From Raoultibacter timonensis (lineage in GTDB: Bacteria; Actinomycetota; Coriobacteriia; Coriobacteriales; Eggerthellaceae), in the NCBI RefSeq assembly GCF_900240215.1, contig NZ_LT964679.1, positions 1,092,464 through 1,125,036 on the forward strand: a DNA stretch of 32,573 nt, written 5' to 3'. Shown piece after piece: positions 1 to 7,116 of the stretch (its first letter is position 1; the number at the start of each line of letters is the position of its first letter). Below the pieces are notes generated by a model. The model did no database searches. It was not told where the DNA came from and worked only from the letters and a program-made list of their open reading frames with translations. The translations under genes were made by a program, and so were the position numbers.

Positions 1-1133
1 TCGTGCTCCCCATCGTAAGAGAACCGCACGCCATCGTAGCGGATCTCGCCGGTCGCCTGTCCGACCGTATCGGATCGCTGTTCGCGTTCGATCTCGTCGA
101 GGTCGCGGGCGTCGGGAGCGTCCTCGATGTCGGGCCGCACGCGCAGCACCTCCATGAAGCGCCTGAAGCCGGCATAGCCCTTCTGGAACTGCTCGGTGAA
201 GTTGATGAGCTGCTCGACAGGCGAGACGAAGATGCCGATGTAGAGGGCGTATATGGCCAGATCGGTAACCTCGAGGGTGCCTTGCGCCACGAAGTAGCCG
301 CCGCCCACGACGGTAACCGTATAGAGTACGCCGATGAACACCGAGTTCACCGCGTGGAACGATCCCATGAACCGGTACGACAGCTCCTTGGTGTCGACGA
401 ATCGATGGTTGCTCTCGTCGAACTTGCCGATCTCGACGCCCTCGTTTCCGAACGATTTCACCACGCGGATGCCACCGAGCGAATCCTGGAGCCGTGCGTT
501 GATATCGGCCATCTTCTTGCGGTTCTCGGTGAATATCGTCCGCTTGCGGTAGTTCCGCCAGAACGCGTAGGCCGCCATGAGCACGGTGGCGACGAGCATG
601 ATGAGCGTGAGCGGCACGTTGACGAGGAACAGAAGCGCGAACGAGCCCGCGATCTTGAGGATGCAGATGAAGAGGTTCTCGGGGCCGTGGTGGGCGAGCT
701 CGGATATGTCGAACAGGTCGGTAACGAGCTTGCTCATCATGGTGCCGGTGTTGTTGCGGTCGTAGTAGGAGAAGCTCAAGCGCTGGTACTGCTCGAACAG
801 ATCCTTGCGCATGTCGGCCTCCATGCGCGCGCCCATGATGTGGCCCCAGCTCGTGATGAAGTACTGGCACGCCGTACGGACGGCGTACATGGCCGCGAGT
901 AGAACCGCGATGAGCCCGAGCGACGCGACGATGACGTCGGGAGGCTCGAGGAAGAACTCCTTGGTGAAGAAGTTCAGTATCTGGGGAAACGCCAGATCCA
1001 CGACCGCAAGCACCGAAGCGCAGAACAGATCGAGGATCAGAAGCGCCCGATAGGGCCTGTAATACGAAACGAACGCCCCCACCACTTCGGAGGCGCGCAC
1101 GGACGGCTCGTCTGTTTCTTCGCCTGGACGCAT
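1..1133 (-). CDS. ABC transporter, fused permease/ATP-binding exporter (partial, N-terminal part)
   Basis: The gene runs off the left edge; 377 codons are visible from the ATG at 1133. I read the minus strand by eye. The visible part is the membrane domain of a half-size ABC exporter: a short acidic N-terminus, then several hydrophobic segments between about residues 20 and 290. A typical coupling-helix region follows residue 190 (RLQDSLGGIRVVKSFGNE). The end reaches the first strand of the nucleotide-binding domain (IRYDGVRFSYDGE), so Walker A, signature motif and Walker B lie outside. A GCGAGG ribosome-binding site precedes the ATG. It starts 43 bases after the DUF177 gene and is probably co-transcribed with it. 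The substrate cannot be told from the membrane domain; lipid, peptide or drug export are all possible. Confidence 0.85.
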   Translation of the reverse strand, partial: MRPGEETDEPSVRASEVVGAFVSYYRPYRALLILDLFCASVLAVVDLAFPQILNFFTKEFFLEPPDVIVASLGLIAVLLAAMYAVRTACQYFITSWGHIMGARMEADMRKDLFEQYQRLSFSYYDRNNTGTMMSKLVTDLFDISELAHHGPENLFICILKIAGSFALLFLVNVPLTLIMLVATVLMAAYAFWRNYRKRTIFTENRKKMADINARLQDSLGGIRVVKSFGNEGVEIGKFDESNHRFVDTKELSYRFMGSFHAVNSVFIGVLYTVTVVGGGYFVAQGTLEVTDLAIYALYIGIFVSPVEQLINFTEQFQKGYAGFRRFMEVLRVRPDIEDAPDARDLDEIEREQRSDTVGQATGEIRYDGVRFSYDGEH

Positions 1134-1176
1134 CGGATCCTCGCATCGCCTTCCTTCGGGCGTCGTGCAGCCCGTC

Positions 1177-1722
1177 TCAGCTTTCGAACGTAATGTCCTT
1201 GAGCACCGAGAAGGGATTGGCGGGCGCTTCGTCGGCAGACTGCTTCTCCCCGCATGCGCAGGGTCCTTCGTTGAGGTCCGCGCCGCAATCGGGGCAAATG
1301 CCCTTGCAGTCGTCGTCGCACAGGGGAACGAGCGGCATCTCCAGCAGCAAAGCCGCCTTGAGCAGCGGATCGAGTTCGATCACGTTGTTCTTCGGAAGGT
1401 AAGAGAATTCGTCTTCGTCCATATCCTCGGGGGCGTCTTCCTCTTCGGAAAGCAGGTAATATCCCTCTATCTCGCCTGTTACGGGAAACTCGAAGGTGTT
1501 GAGGCAGCGTGCGCAAGCGGTCTTCGCCGTTCCCTCGACCGTTCCGGTCACGAGCAGGGCGCCGCCCGTATTGGTAACAGTCGCCTGCCAGGCAAGCGGG
1601 GCGGCGAACTCGTAGAGATCGGGTCCTGCCTTGAGGATTTCGAGATCGTACGTACCTTCAAAATAAGAACTCTCCGCAGGGGCGAAGAGTTCGCTCGGTA
1701 CCAGTATGCGGGTATCGGACAT
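1177..1722 (-). CDS. yceD: YceD/DUF177 family protein
   Basis: A 181-residue protein of the YceD/DUF177 family, small cytosolic proteins usually encoded just before ribosomal protein L32 (rpmF) and linked to rRNA or ribosome-related functions. The C-terminal half has the family hallmark, a CxxC-type cluster (CKGICPDCGADLNEGPCACG, about residues 139-158), preceded by acidic stretches. A second cysteine pair (CARC) lies near residue 90. The ATG overlaps the stop of the upstream DivIVA-like gene by one base (TAATG), so the two are translationally coupled. Downstream there is no L32 gene; an ABC exporter follows after 43 bases. Family assignment is firm; the precise function is not known from sequence. 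Confidence 0.88.
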   Translation of the reverse strand: MSDTRILVPSELFAPAESSYFEGTYDLEILKAGPDLYEFAAPLAWQATVTNTGGALLVTGTVEGTAKTACARCLNTFEFPVTGEIEGYYLLSEEEDAPEDMDEDEFSYLPKNNVIELDPLLKAALLLEMPLVPLCDDDCKGICPDCGADLNEGPCACGEKQSADEAPANPFSVLKDITFES

Positions 1723-2192
1723 TATCGACCCGCCATCGAGTTAGCGTTCAAACGGTCGCGGCAGCGGCGAACGTTTCCAAGCAAGGTGTCGAGACTCTGC
1801 TCGACGTGGCCGAACACCTCGTCGGCGTAATCTTCGGCTCCCGCGCGCGTCTGGCGCTCGAGTTCACGGGCGTCGCCCATGATGGTTTCGGCCTGCTGCT
1901 GCGAGATGCGGACGATCTCCTGCTCGCTTGCGATGGTCATCGCCTGGCTGCGCGCATCGTCGATCATGCGGCTCGCCTCGGCCTCGGCATCGTCGAGCAG
2001 GCTTTGCCGCTCGCGAACGATTTGGCGAGCCTGGGAAAACTCGCTCGGGAACGTGTCGCGGATCTCATCCATGATCTCGAATGCGGCTGCGATATCGACC
2101 TGGCGCATATTGCTCTTGCCGAAAACCGGCTTAGAATCTTCCAAGAGGATAGAGAGCTCTTCGAGTAAGCCCAGCACTCCCGTTTCGTCCAT
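1722..2192 (-). CDS. DivIVA-like coiled-coil protein (actinobacterial Rv2927c-type)
   Basis: A 156-residue, Glu/Ala/Arg/Gln-rich protein with no membrane segment. From about residue 45 to 145 it is predicted to be one long coiled coil (RQIVRERQSLLDDAEAEASR and onward), resembling DivIVA-domain proteins and the b-subunit-like proteins often annotated 'ATPase' or 'cell division initiation protein' in actinobacteria. In those genomes this gene typically lies between coaD and yceD; here the yceD side is kept but coaD is about 19 kb away. The ATG is preceded by GGAAGGACAGC, a good ribosome-binding site. It probably has its own promoter in the AT-rich stretch upstream. Role in cell division or envelope growth is inferred from the fold and context only. 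Confidence 0.75.
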   Translation of the reverse strand: MDETGVLGLLEELSILLEDSKPVFGKSNMRQVDIAAAFEIMDEIRDTFPSEFSQARQIVRERQSLLDDAEAEASRMIDDARSQAMTIASEQEIVRISQQQAETIMGDARELERQTRAGAEDYADEVFGHVEQSLDTLLGNVRRCRDRLNANSMAGR

Positions 2193-2272
2193 TGCTGTCC
2201 TTCCAACCTTGCTGCTGCGTTTGAACTGCGTTTATGGGTATGAAGCGTTGCTTCGGTATACACCATCGCGAT

Positions 2273-2302
2273 ATTTTAGCATGAAGCTCCATAAAATCGA
2301 AA
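2273..2302 (-). promoter_or_regulatory. Predicted promoter of the DivIVA-like/yceD unit
   Basis: On the minus strand TTTCGA (2302-2297) is followed after 18 bases by TAAAAT (2278-2273), in a locally AT-rich stretch about 80 bases upstream of the DivIVA-like start. This fits a sigma-70-type promoter and would separate these genes from the glycan genes upstream. Assigned by eye. Confidence 0.4.
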
Positions 2303-2356
2303 CTCCCTGCATAAACCGCACATTTGCGTCAACGAAGGGTTACGGTGTCGCAATCG

Positions 2357-2444
2357 GCGCGAAACGCGCTTCGACAACGGGCGGGCGGCTCCGTCGTCGA
2401 AGCCGCCCGCCAAGCAGTACGCAGCTGCCGGGCGAAAGTCGCCC
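2357..2444 (-). repeat. Three tandem stem-loops after the wbpD-like gene
   Basis: The 257-base gap between the wbpD-like stop and the DivIVA-like start holds three inverted repeats: 2430-2444 (GGGCGA/TCGCCC, 3-base loop, six bases after the stop), 2380-2411 (11-bp GC-only stem apart from its last pair, GGCGGGCGGCT/AGCCGCCCGCC) and 2357-2369 (GCGCG/CGCGC). None is followed by a T-run on either strand, so they are not classical intrinsic terminators. They probably mark the end of the glycan transcript. The middle one has an alternative pairing, described in the findings. Confidence 0.5.
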
Positions 2445-2449
2445 TATCC

Positions 2450-3031
2450 CTATTCGGCGTTCCTCGCCGCCAGACCGTTTTCGGCCTCGACATAGCGCAG
2501 GCCGCAGGCAGGGCACGTGAATTCCCCTTCGAGCTTCGCTCCGCATTCGCATACCCATCCGATGCGGCGGGCGGGCACGCCCGCCATAAAAGCATGCGAT
2601 GCGACATCGTGCGTTACGACAGACCCCGATCCGATCATGGCATATTCGCCAATCGTATTACCGCACACGATCGTCGCGTTAGCGCCTATCGAAGCCCCCT
2701 TTTTCACCACCGTCGAACCTACCGTCCAACCCATAGGCCCATGGGCTCGTGGCATAAGATCGTTTGTGAACACGCATGAAGGCCCGCAGAACACCTCGTC
2801 CTCGAGGACGACGCCATCGTACAGAGAAACGTTGTTTTGGATTTTGCAGCGGTCCCCCACCACGACATCGCCCGCAACGTTGACGTTTTGCCCAAGCACG
2901 CATCCTTTGCCAATGCGTGCACCTGATTGGATGTGGGAGAAATGCCAAACCTTGGAACCGTCGCCTACCTCGGCCCCCTCATCGACGTACGATGACTCGT
3001 GGACGAAATACCCCGTATCTTCGCTCGCCAT
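2450..3031 (-). CDS. wbpD: WbpD/WlbB-like UDP-amino-sugar N-acetyltransferase with C-terminal zinc-ribbon-like tail
   Basis: A 193-residue left-handed beta-helix acetyltransferase. Imperfect hexapeptide repeats fill about residues 12-145, and the tail [10 protein letters not shown] matches the WbpD/WlbB type, which acetylates the 3-amino group of UDP-2-acetamido-3-amino-2,3-dideoxy-glucuronic acid. The segment after it carries C161, C163, C173 and C176 (CECG...CPAC), a small zinc-ribbon-like knuckle. The gene follows a WbpE-like aminotransferase and a WbpB-like dehydrogenase with a 3-base gap, giving the three consecutive steps of one pathway. It is the last gene of the glycan locus. The sugar identity is inferred from the combination of three enzymes; a related 3- or 4-amino sugar cannot be excluded. 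Confidence 0.85.
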   Translation of the reverse strand: MASEDTGYFVHESSYVDEGAEVGDGSKVWHFSHIQSGARIGKGCVLGQNVNVAGDVVVGDRCKIQNNVSLYDGVVLEDEVFCGPSCVFTNDLMPRAHGPMGWTVGSTVVKKGASIGANATIVCGNTIGEYAMIGSGSVVTHDVASHAFMAGVPARRIGWVCECGAKLEGEFTCPACGLRYVEAENGLAARNAE

Positions 3032-3034
3032 GGA

Positions 3035-4000
3035 TTACCCCACCAATGCCTCGTTTTGGATTCGTTCGCAAAGCTCAAGGGCCCGCTTTCCCATCTCTCC
3101 GGATGTAGCGATCTCGCTTCCGTCTTTAATGCACGAGAAGAAATGCTCGAACTCGGCACGCAGCGGCTCGCTGATCGGCACCATGACCTTCTCGACGATG
3201 TTCTCCTGCCGATACTGAACCGGATACCCGACATCGAGGGAAAAGTTCGTCTTCCGGGATATCTCGACGGTTCGGTTGAGGTAGTCAACATCGATGTAGC
3301 AGTTTTTAGCGCTGATCTCCGCTTTTCGAATCTTCGATTCCGTGACGCGACTCGCCGTCAAACTGGCAACAAGACCATTGTCGTACGTAACGAGCGCCTG
3401 AGCGTAATCGAGCTTGTCGGTATAGACCTTCGCACCCTGGCTCGCAACGCGCTTGATGCCCGCATCGCCCGCGATGGCGTTGAGCACATCCACATCGTGG
3501 ATCATGAGGTCTTCGACGACGCTTGCATCGGACACCCTACCGTAGAACGGGCTCATGCGACGGAAGTCGACCGAAATCACCTCTTCCTGATCGATGATGT
3601 TCATCAGCGTTGAGATGGCCGGATTGAACCGCTCGACATGGCCGACGCATAAGCGCACGCCGGCATCGCTGCAGGCGTCTATGATCGCCTGCGCATCTTC
3701 CACGTTTAGGGCTATCGGTTTCTCAACGAGAACATGACAGCCAGCCTGGGCTGCGGCAACAGCGTATTCCTTATGCAGGAAGGAGGGTACGACGATATGG
3801 GCGACGTCGACGGCCGCGTACAGCTCCTCAGGCGAACCGAATGCCGCGATACCGTATCGTTGGGCCTGCTCCTTCGCCAATGTTTCGTTAACATCGTAGC
3901 AGCCGACAAGTTGGCATTCGGCCATCGTCGAGAGGACGCGGACATGGTTTTTTCCCATGTTGCCCGTTCCGACGACACCGACCTTCAATGTTTCACTCAT
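3035..4000 (-). CDS. wbpB: Gfo/Idh/MocA-family oxidoreductase, WbpB/WlbA-like UDP-GlcNAcA 3-dehydrogenase
   Basis: A 321-residue NAD-dependent oxidoreductase. The N-terminal Rossmann fold has GVVGTGNMGKNH (residues 8-19), the family EKP motif is at 93-95, and the C-terminal domain begins around residue 120 with the MIHDVD helix (H168) facing the active site. Size and order fit WbpB/WlbA, which oxidises C3 of UDP-N-acetylglucosaminuronic acid to the 3-keto compound that WbpE then aminates. The ATG overlaps the stop of the upstream aminotransferase by one base (TAATG), which implies coupled translation. Family assignment is secure; the exact substrate is inferred from the neighbours. Confidence 0.83.
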   Translation of the reverse strand: MSETLKVGVVGTGNMGKNHVRVLSTMAECQLVGCYDVNETLAKEQAQRYGIAAFGSPEELYAAVDVAHIVVPSFLHKEYAVAAAQAGCHVLVEKPIALNVEDAQAIIDACSDAGVRLCVGHVERFNPAISTLMNIIDQEEVISVDFRRMSPFYGRVSDASVVEDLMIHDVDVLNAIAGDAGIKRVASQGAKVYTDKLDYAQALVTYDNGLVASLTASRVTESKIRKAEISAKNCYIDVDYLNRTVEISRKTNFSLDVGYPVQYRQENIVEKVMVPISEPLRAEFEHFFSCIKDGSEIATSGEMGKRALELCERIQNEALVG

Positions 4001-5124
4001 TATCTCAATCCTTCCTTAACAGCTGCAACGATTTGCTCGATATCGGACTCTTGCAAATACGGGTGCATCGGGATGCTGAATACGCGATTGGCAAGGTCTT
4101 CGCAAACAGGCAGATCGCCAAGCTTGTATCCCAAGTTCTTGTAGGCTGTCGAAAGATGGATCGGAATCGGATAGTAGATGGCCGTCGGAACACCCGCCGC
4201 CTTGCATGCATCGATGATTGCGGTGCGCTCGTCTGCGTCCTTTGCAACAAGGGTGTACTGCGCCCACACCGAAAGCTTTCCGTTCGTCACAGCCGGAACA
4301 GCAAGCACATCGGAAAGCCGCTCTGAGTAGGCATTCGCTACCTGGTTGCGAGCCTCTACTTCGCTATCGAAGATAGCGAGCTTGGAGAGGAGCACCGCTG
4401 CTTGAATGGAGTCGAGGCGACCGTTGACGCCGATCCTTACATTATCGTACTTATCGCTACCCTGTCCATGCACGCGAATCGACTTTATCAGCTCGGCAAG
4501 ATCATCGTCGTCGGTGAAGATGGCGCCGCCGTCGCCATAACAGCCGAGCGGTTTTGCGGGGAAGAACGACGTCGATGCAACATTGCCGAACGAACCCGCC
4601 TTTGCACCCTTGTACTCGCCGCCGAACCCCTGCGCGGCATCTTCGATGACAAACAGTCCGTGCTTGTCGGCAATGGCCAGAATCTCATCGTAATCGGCGG
4701 GCTGCCCAAACAGATCGACGGTGATGATGCCCCTCGGAGTGAGCTTGCCTTCCGCGAGCGTCTCGTCGATAGCGCGATCAAGATCCGCTGGCGACAGGTT
4801 GAACGTCGTTGCATCGGAGTCGACAAAGACCGGCGTGCCGCCGGCAAGCGTTATGCTTTCAGCAGAAGCGAAGAAGGTAAACGAGGGCACGAAAACCGCA
4901 TCGGTAGCCTTGAGATCGTAACCCATCAACGGTATTACAAGCGCATCGGTGCCGCTCGAGCAGGAAATCGCATGCCTGACGCCCGCGTATTCGGCAAGCT
5001 TTTCCTCTAGCTCGGCAATCTCGGGGCCCATAACGTACTTCTGGCTCTGAAGCACCGTACTCACGCGCGAGAACACATCGTCTTCAATGCGTTCGAACTG
5101 TGTTTTCAAGTCGATAAATTGCAT
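4000..5124 (-). CDS. wbpE: DegT/DnrJ/EryC1 aminotransferase, WbpE-like
   Basis: A 374-residue PLP-dependent sugar aminotransferase. I place the start at the ATG at 5124 (MQFIDLKTQFERI), where the family N-terminus begins and AGGAGA lies seven bases upstream; the open frame extends 28 codons further but without family similarity. Visible motifs are SSGTDAL (56-62), the PLP-contacting EDAAQ (161-165), and SFFPAKPLG with the Schiff-base lysine K191, followed by GDGGAIFTDD. This pattern is typical of WbpE, which makes the 3-amino group on UDP-3-keto-GlcNAcA using glutamate. It begins the three-gene unit wbpE-wbpB-wbpD. UDP-GlcNAc 6-dehydrogenase (WbpA), needed for the substrate, is not in the window. 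Confidence 0.87.
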   Translation of the reverse strand: MQFIDLKTQFERIEDDVFSRVSTVLQSQKYVMGPEIAELEEKLAEYAGVRHAISCSSGTDALVIPLMGYDLKATDAVFVPSFTFFASAESITLAGGTPVFVDSDATTFNLSPADLDRAIDETLAEGKLTPRGIITVDLFGQPADYDEILAIADKHGLFVIEDAAQGFGGEYKGAKAGSFGNVASTSFFPAKPLGCYGDGGAIFTDDDDLAELIKSIRVHGQGSDKYDNVRIGVNGRLDSIQAAVLLSKLAIFDSEVEARNQVANAYSERLSDVLAVPAVTNGKLSVWAQYTLVAKDADERTAIIDACKAAGVPTAIYYPIPIHLSTAYKNLGYKLGDLPVCEDLANRVFSIPMHPYLQESDIEQIVAAVKEGLR

Positions 5125-5167
5125 GTCTTCTCCTATCGCAACGAGCAACTTTCGTGCAAGCGTTTCC

Positions 5168-5173
5168 AGTATA
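5168..5173 (-). promoter_or_regulatory. Possible -10 element for the wbpE-wbpB-wbpD unit
   Basis: TATACT on the minus strand lies about 45 bases before the wbpE start, inside a 168-base gap that separates it from the upstream SMR gene. No convincing -35 element is present; GTTCTG sits at 17 bases spacing. A weak stem (5262-5280, with a GAAA loop on the plus strand) lies farther upstream. Confidence 0.3.
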
Positions 5174-5292
5174 GCCCATAACGTTTCCAACAGAACATCA
5201 GGATGCAATCCGCAGCAACTCTCGACAACGCGGAAGCATCGGAAGTGCAGGTAAGCGCACAGCTTGACCGAAAGGCAAGCGGCTGTTCCGAA

Positions 5293-5640
5293 TCAAAGAG
5301 AGAACACGATTACACCGACCACGATAAGCACCATACCAAGGGCGGCTTTTGGCGTCACTCGTTCGTGGAGCACGAATACACCGAGTATCCCCACGAAAAC
5401 ATAAGCGAGGGATTCGAGAATGGGGCCCATGGAGAGGGGCACGTACTTGAATGCGTACACCGTCACGAGAGTCGAGAGGAAAAACAGCGTATAGGCGCCG
5501 ATAACGGGCGGATTAAGGTACTGCGCAAGCAGATTAGGGTACTCTTTATCGGCGCTTTTCTTCAAAAGCACCTGAGATACCGAGCTGATGAGCACCGACA
5601 CGACGAAAACAAGGATGTAGGGCAAAGCATCATTCGACAT
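5293..5640 (-). CDS. Small EamA/SMR-type membrane protein, flippase subunit-like (ArnF-like)
   Basis: A 115-residue protein with four predicted membrane helices (about residues 6-26, 46-66, 72-92, 96-114) and the small multidrug resistance/EamA pattern: ISSVSQVLLKKSA in helix 1 and the FVLHERVTP loop before the last helix. It overlaps the preceding, similar-sized SMR gene by 11 bases. Paired SMR-like subunits next to an ArnB-like aminotransferase recall ArnE/ArnF, which flip undecaprenyl-phosphate-aminoarabinose across the inner membrane. A role in moving a lipid-linked amino sugar made by the two upstream enzymes is therefore inferred. Generic small-molecule export cannot be excluded by sequence. 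Confidence 0.75.
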   Translation of the reverse strand: MSNDALPYILVFVVSVLISSVSQVLLKKSADKEYPNLLAQYLNPPVIGAYTLFFLSTLVTVYAFKYVPLSMGPILESLAYVFVGILGVFVLHERVTPKAALGMVLIVVGVIVFSL

Positions 5641-6019
5641 TGCTGCTCACCACCAACACGATGCCGCAGAACACGATTGCGGCGCCGATGACCATCGTCA
5701 AAGACACCGTCTCGCCGAACAGCAAAACCCCCCACAGAACGCCCCAGATGATAGTCACGCCCTTGTTCGCAAACGCCGTGATAAGGGGCAAGCGACGTAG
5801 CACCTGCTGCCAAACTGCCGCGTATACCACCAAAACGGCTAGCAGTCCCGCGTACCATCCGATGTAGCCAACCGAAAGGAAGGGGTAACCCGAGGCCATT
5901 TTCGAGCATACGGCACCAAGGGAATACAGAAACAGTATCCCGTGCAGCATAAGATAAGTCTTGAGCTTCTGGCCGGAAGCTCTTGTCGTCTGCGCATTTC
6001 CCGTTTCGTCGTTCGCCAT
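5630..6019 (-). CDS. Small EamA/SMR-type membrane protein, partner subunit (ArnE-like)
   Basis: A 129-residue protein from the ATG at 6019 (MANDETGNAQ); the open frame extends 18 codons upstream but these overlap the aminotransferase gene. It has a charged N-terminal tail of about 22 residues and then four hydrophobic helices. The signature of the EamA/SMR fold is in ITAFANKGVTIIWGVLWGVL and the GETVS loop before the last helix. It overlaps the second SMR gene by 11 bases, typical of obligate heterodimers. The ribosome-binding site is weak, so translation may be coupled to the aminotransferase, whose stop is 17 bases upstream. Function as one half of a lipid-linked sugar flippase is inferred from context. 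Confidence 0.72.
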   Translation of the reverse strand: MANDETGNAQTTRASGQKLKTYLMLHGILFLYSLGAVCSKMASGYPFLSVGYIGWYAGLLAVLVVYAAVWQQVLRRLPLITAFANKGVTIIWGVLWGVLLFGETVSLTMVIGAAIVFCGIVLVVSSNVE

Positions 6020-6036
6020 AATACCGTAGGCTGCGC

Positions 6037-7116
6037 TTACCGCGACGCCATGTAGTCGGCAATAGCAGCGCACACTTCGCCGACAGGCACGTCGGTATAG
6101 CAGGGCAAAGTGATCGTGTGGTGCTGCAGATAGGACGCGTTAGGTTGGACGCTGTCGTACTTGGCCCTGTAATACGCGCACTCGCTCAGACAGTACGTCC
6201 CGATTGTGCTCTCGATCTCACGACCCGCAAGATAGCGGCACAAGTCATCGCGATCGACGCCCTCGGGCACGGTAAACACGATGCTCTGCATGTTATGGTA
6301 AGCGTTTTCCGCCGCCTTCTGGGCGGTAAAACCGAGCGGCTCGAGGAGACGGGCGTATTCGGAAGCCTGAGCCCTGCGCTCCTTGACGATATCGTCGATT
6401 TTGTCGATCTGCGAACACCCCATAAGCGCAGGGATTTCCGGAAGACGGTAATTGTACCCGTACGACACGAAGTCGCCCGACGCGTCGGCGCCATGGTTCA
6501 GTTTGTAGGAGAGGATTTCGGCGTACGCATCGTTATCGGTTGCAATGATGCCTCCTTCGCCGCATGTCAGCAATTTGCGAGGGTGGAGGCTGAAACAGGT
6601 GATGTCCGCGATGGAACCCACCTTGCGCCCGCCTACGGCGCTTCCTATGGCGCAGGCGGCGTCTTCGATCAGCACGATACCCTTATCGCGGCATAGCCCG
6701 GCAATCCGATCGAGCCCGGAGGGATTCCCCAGGGCATCGACGAAAATTACCGCCTTGGTTCTTTCGGTGATCTTCGAGGCGAGCTCGTCGAGCGTCATGT
6801 TGTAGGTCTCAAGCGAAACATCGGCGAACACCGGGGTGGCCCCCACATCCTCGATCACGTTGACCGACGCGGGAAACGAAAAATCGGAGACCACGACTTC
6901 GTCGCCCGGTCCTACCTCAAGGACCTTGAGCGCCATCGTAAGCGCCGTCGTTGCCGAGGTCGCGTTGAACGCGTACTTCGCCCCGGTGTAGGCCTCCACC
7001 TTCTTGGGAAAAAGTTTCGAATACGGACCTTTCGTAAGTATTCCCGAATCGAAGATCGCCTCGAGCTCCGCGGAAACCTCATCGAAGGAGATGTAGGGCT
7101 TAATGAGCTTGATCAT
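6037..7116 (-). CDS. DegT/DnrJ/EryC1 sugar aminotransferase, ArnB-like
   Basis: A 359-residue PLP enzyme starting at the ATG at 7116 (MIKLIKPYISFDEV), which overlaps the stop of the upstream SDR gene by one base (TGATG). Family motifs are NATSATTAL near 51-59, the PLP-binding IEDAAC (D152), and FSLHPRKLLTCGEGG with the Schiff-base lysine K181. The HPRK-type lysine motif and GEGG are shared with ArnB/PseC-type enzymes that aminate a 4-keto sugar nucleotide. The upstream SDR would provide the 4-keto substrate, and the SMR pair downstream suggests the product ends up lipid-linked and flipped. The exact sugar (4-amino-pentose versus 4-amino-4,6-dideoxyhexose) is not settled by sequence. Confidence 0.85.
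   Translation of the reverse strand: MIKLIKPYISFDEVSAELEAIFDSGILTKGPYSKLFPKKVEAYTGAKYAFNATSATTALTMALKVLEVGPGDEVVVSDFSFPASVNVIEDVGATPVFADVSLETYNMTLDELASKITERTKAVIFVDALGNPSGLDRIAGLCRDKGIVLIEDAACAIGSAVGGRKVGSIADITCFSLHPRKLLTCGEGGIIATDNDAYAEILSYKLNHGADASGDFVSYGYNYRLPEIPALMGCSQIDKIDDIVKERRAQASEYARLLEPLGFTAQKAAENAYHNMQSIVFTVPEGVDRDDLCRYLAGREIESTIGTYCLSECAYYRAKYDSVQPNASYLQHHTITLPCYTDVPVGEVCAAIADYMASR

Noticed and set aside
3-902. Plus-strand open frame of 299 codons at the left edge
   Set aside because: Antisense to the ABC exporter membrane domain; its sequence is His/Glu/Val-rich and unlike any family.
5262-5280. Stem with a GAAA loop after the SMR genes as an intrinsic terminator
   Set aside because: The stem has a bulge and no T-run on either strand, so I did not list it as a terminator.
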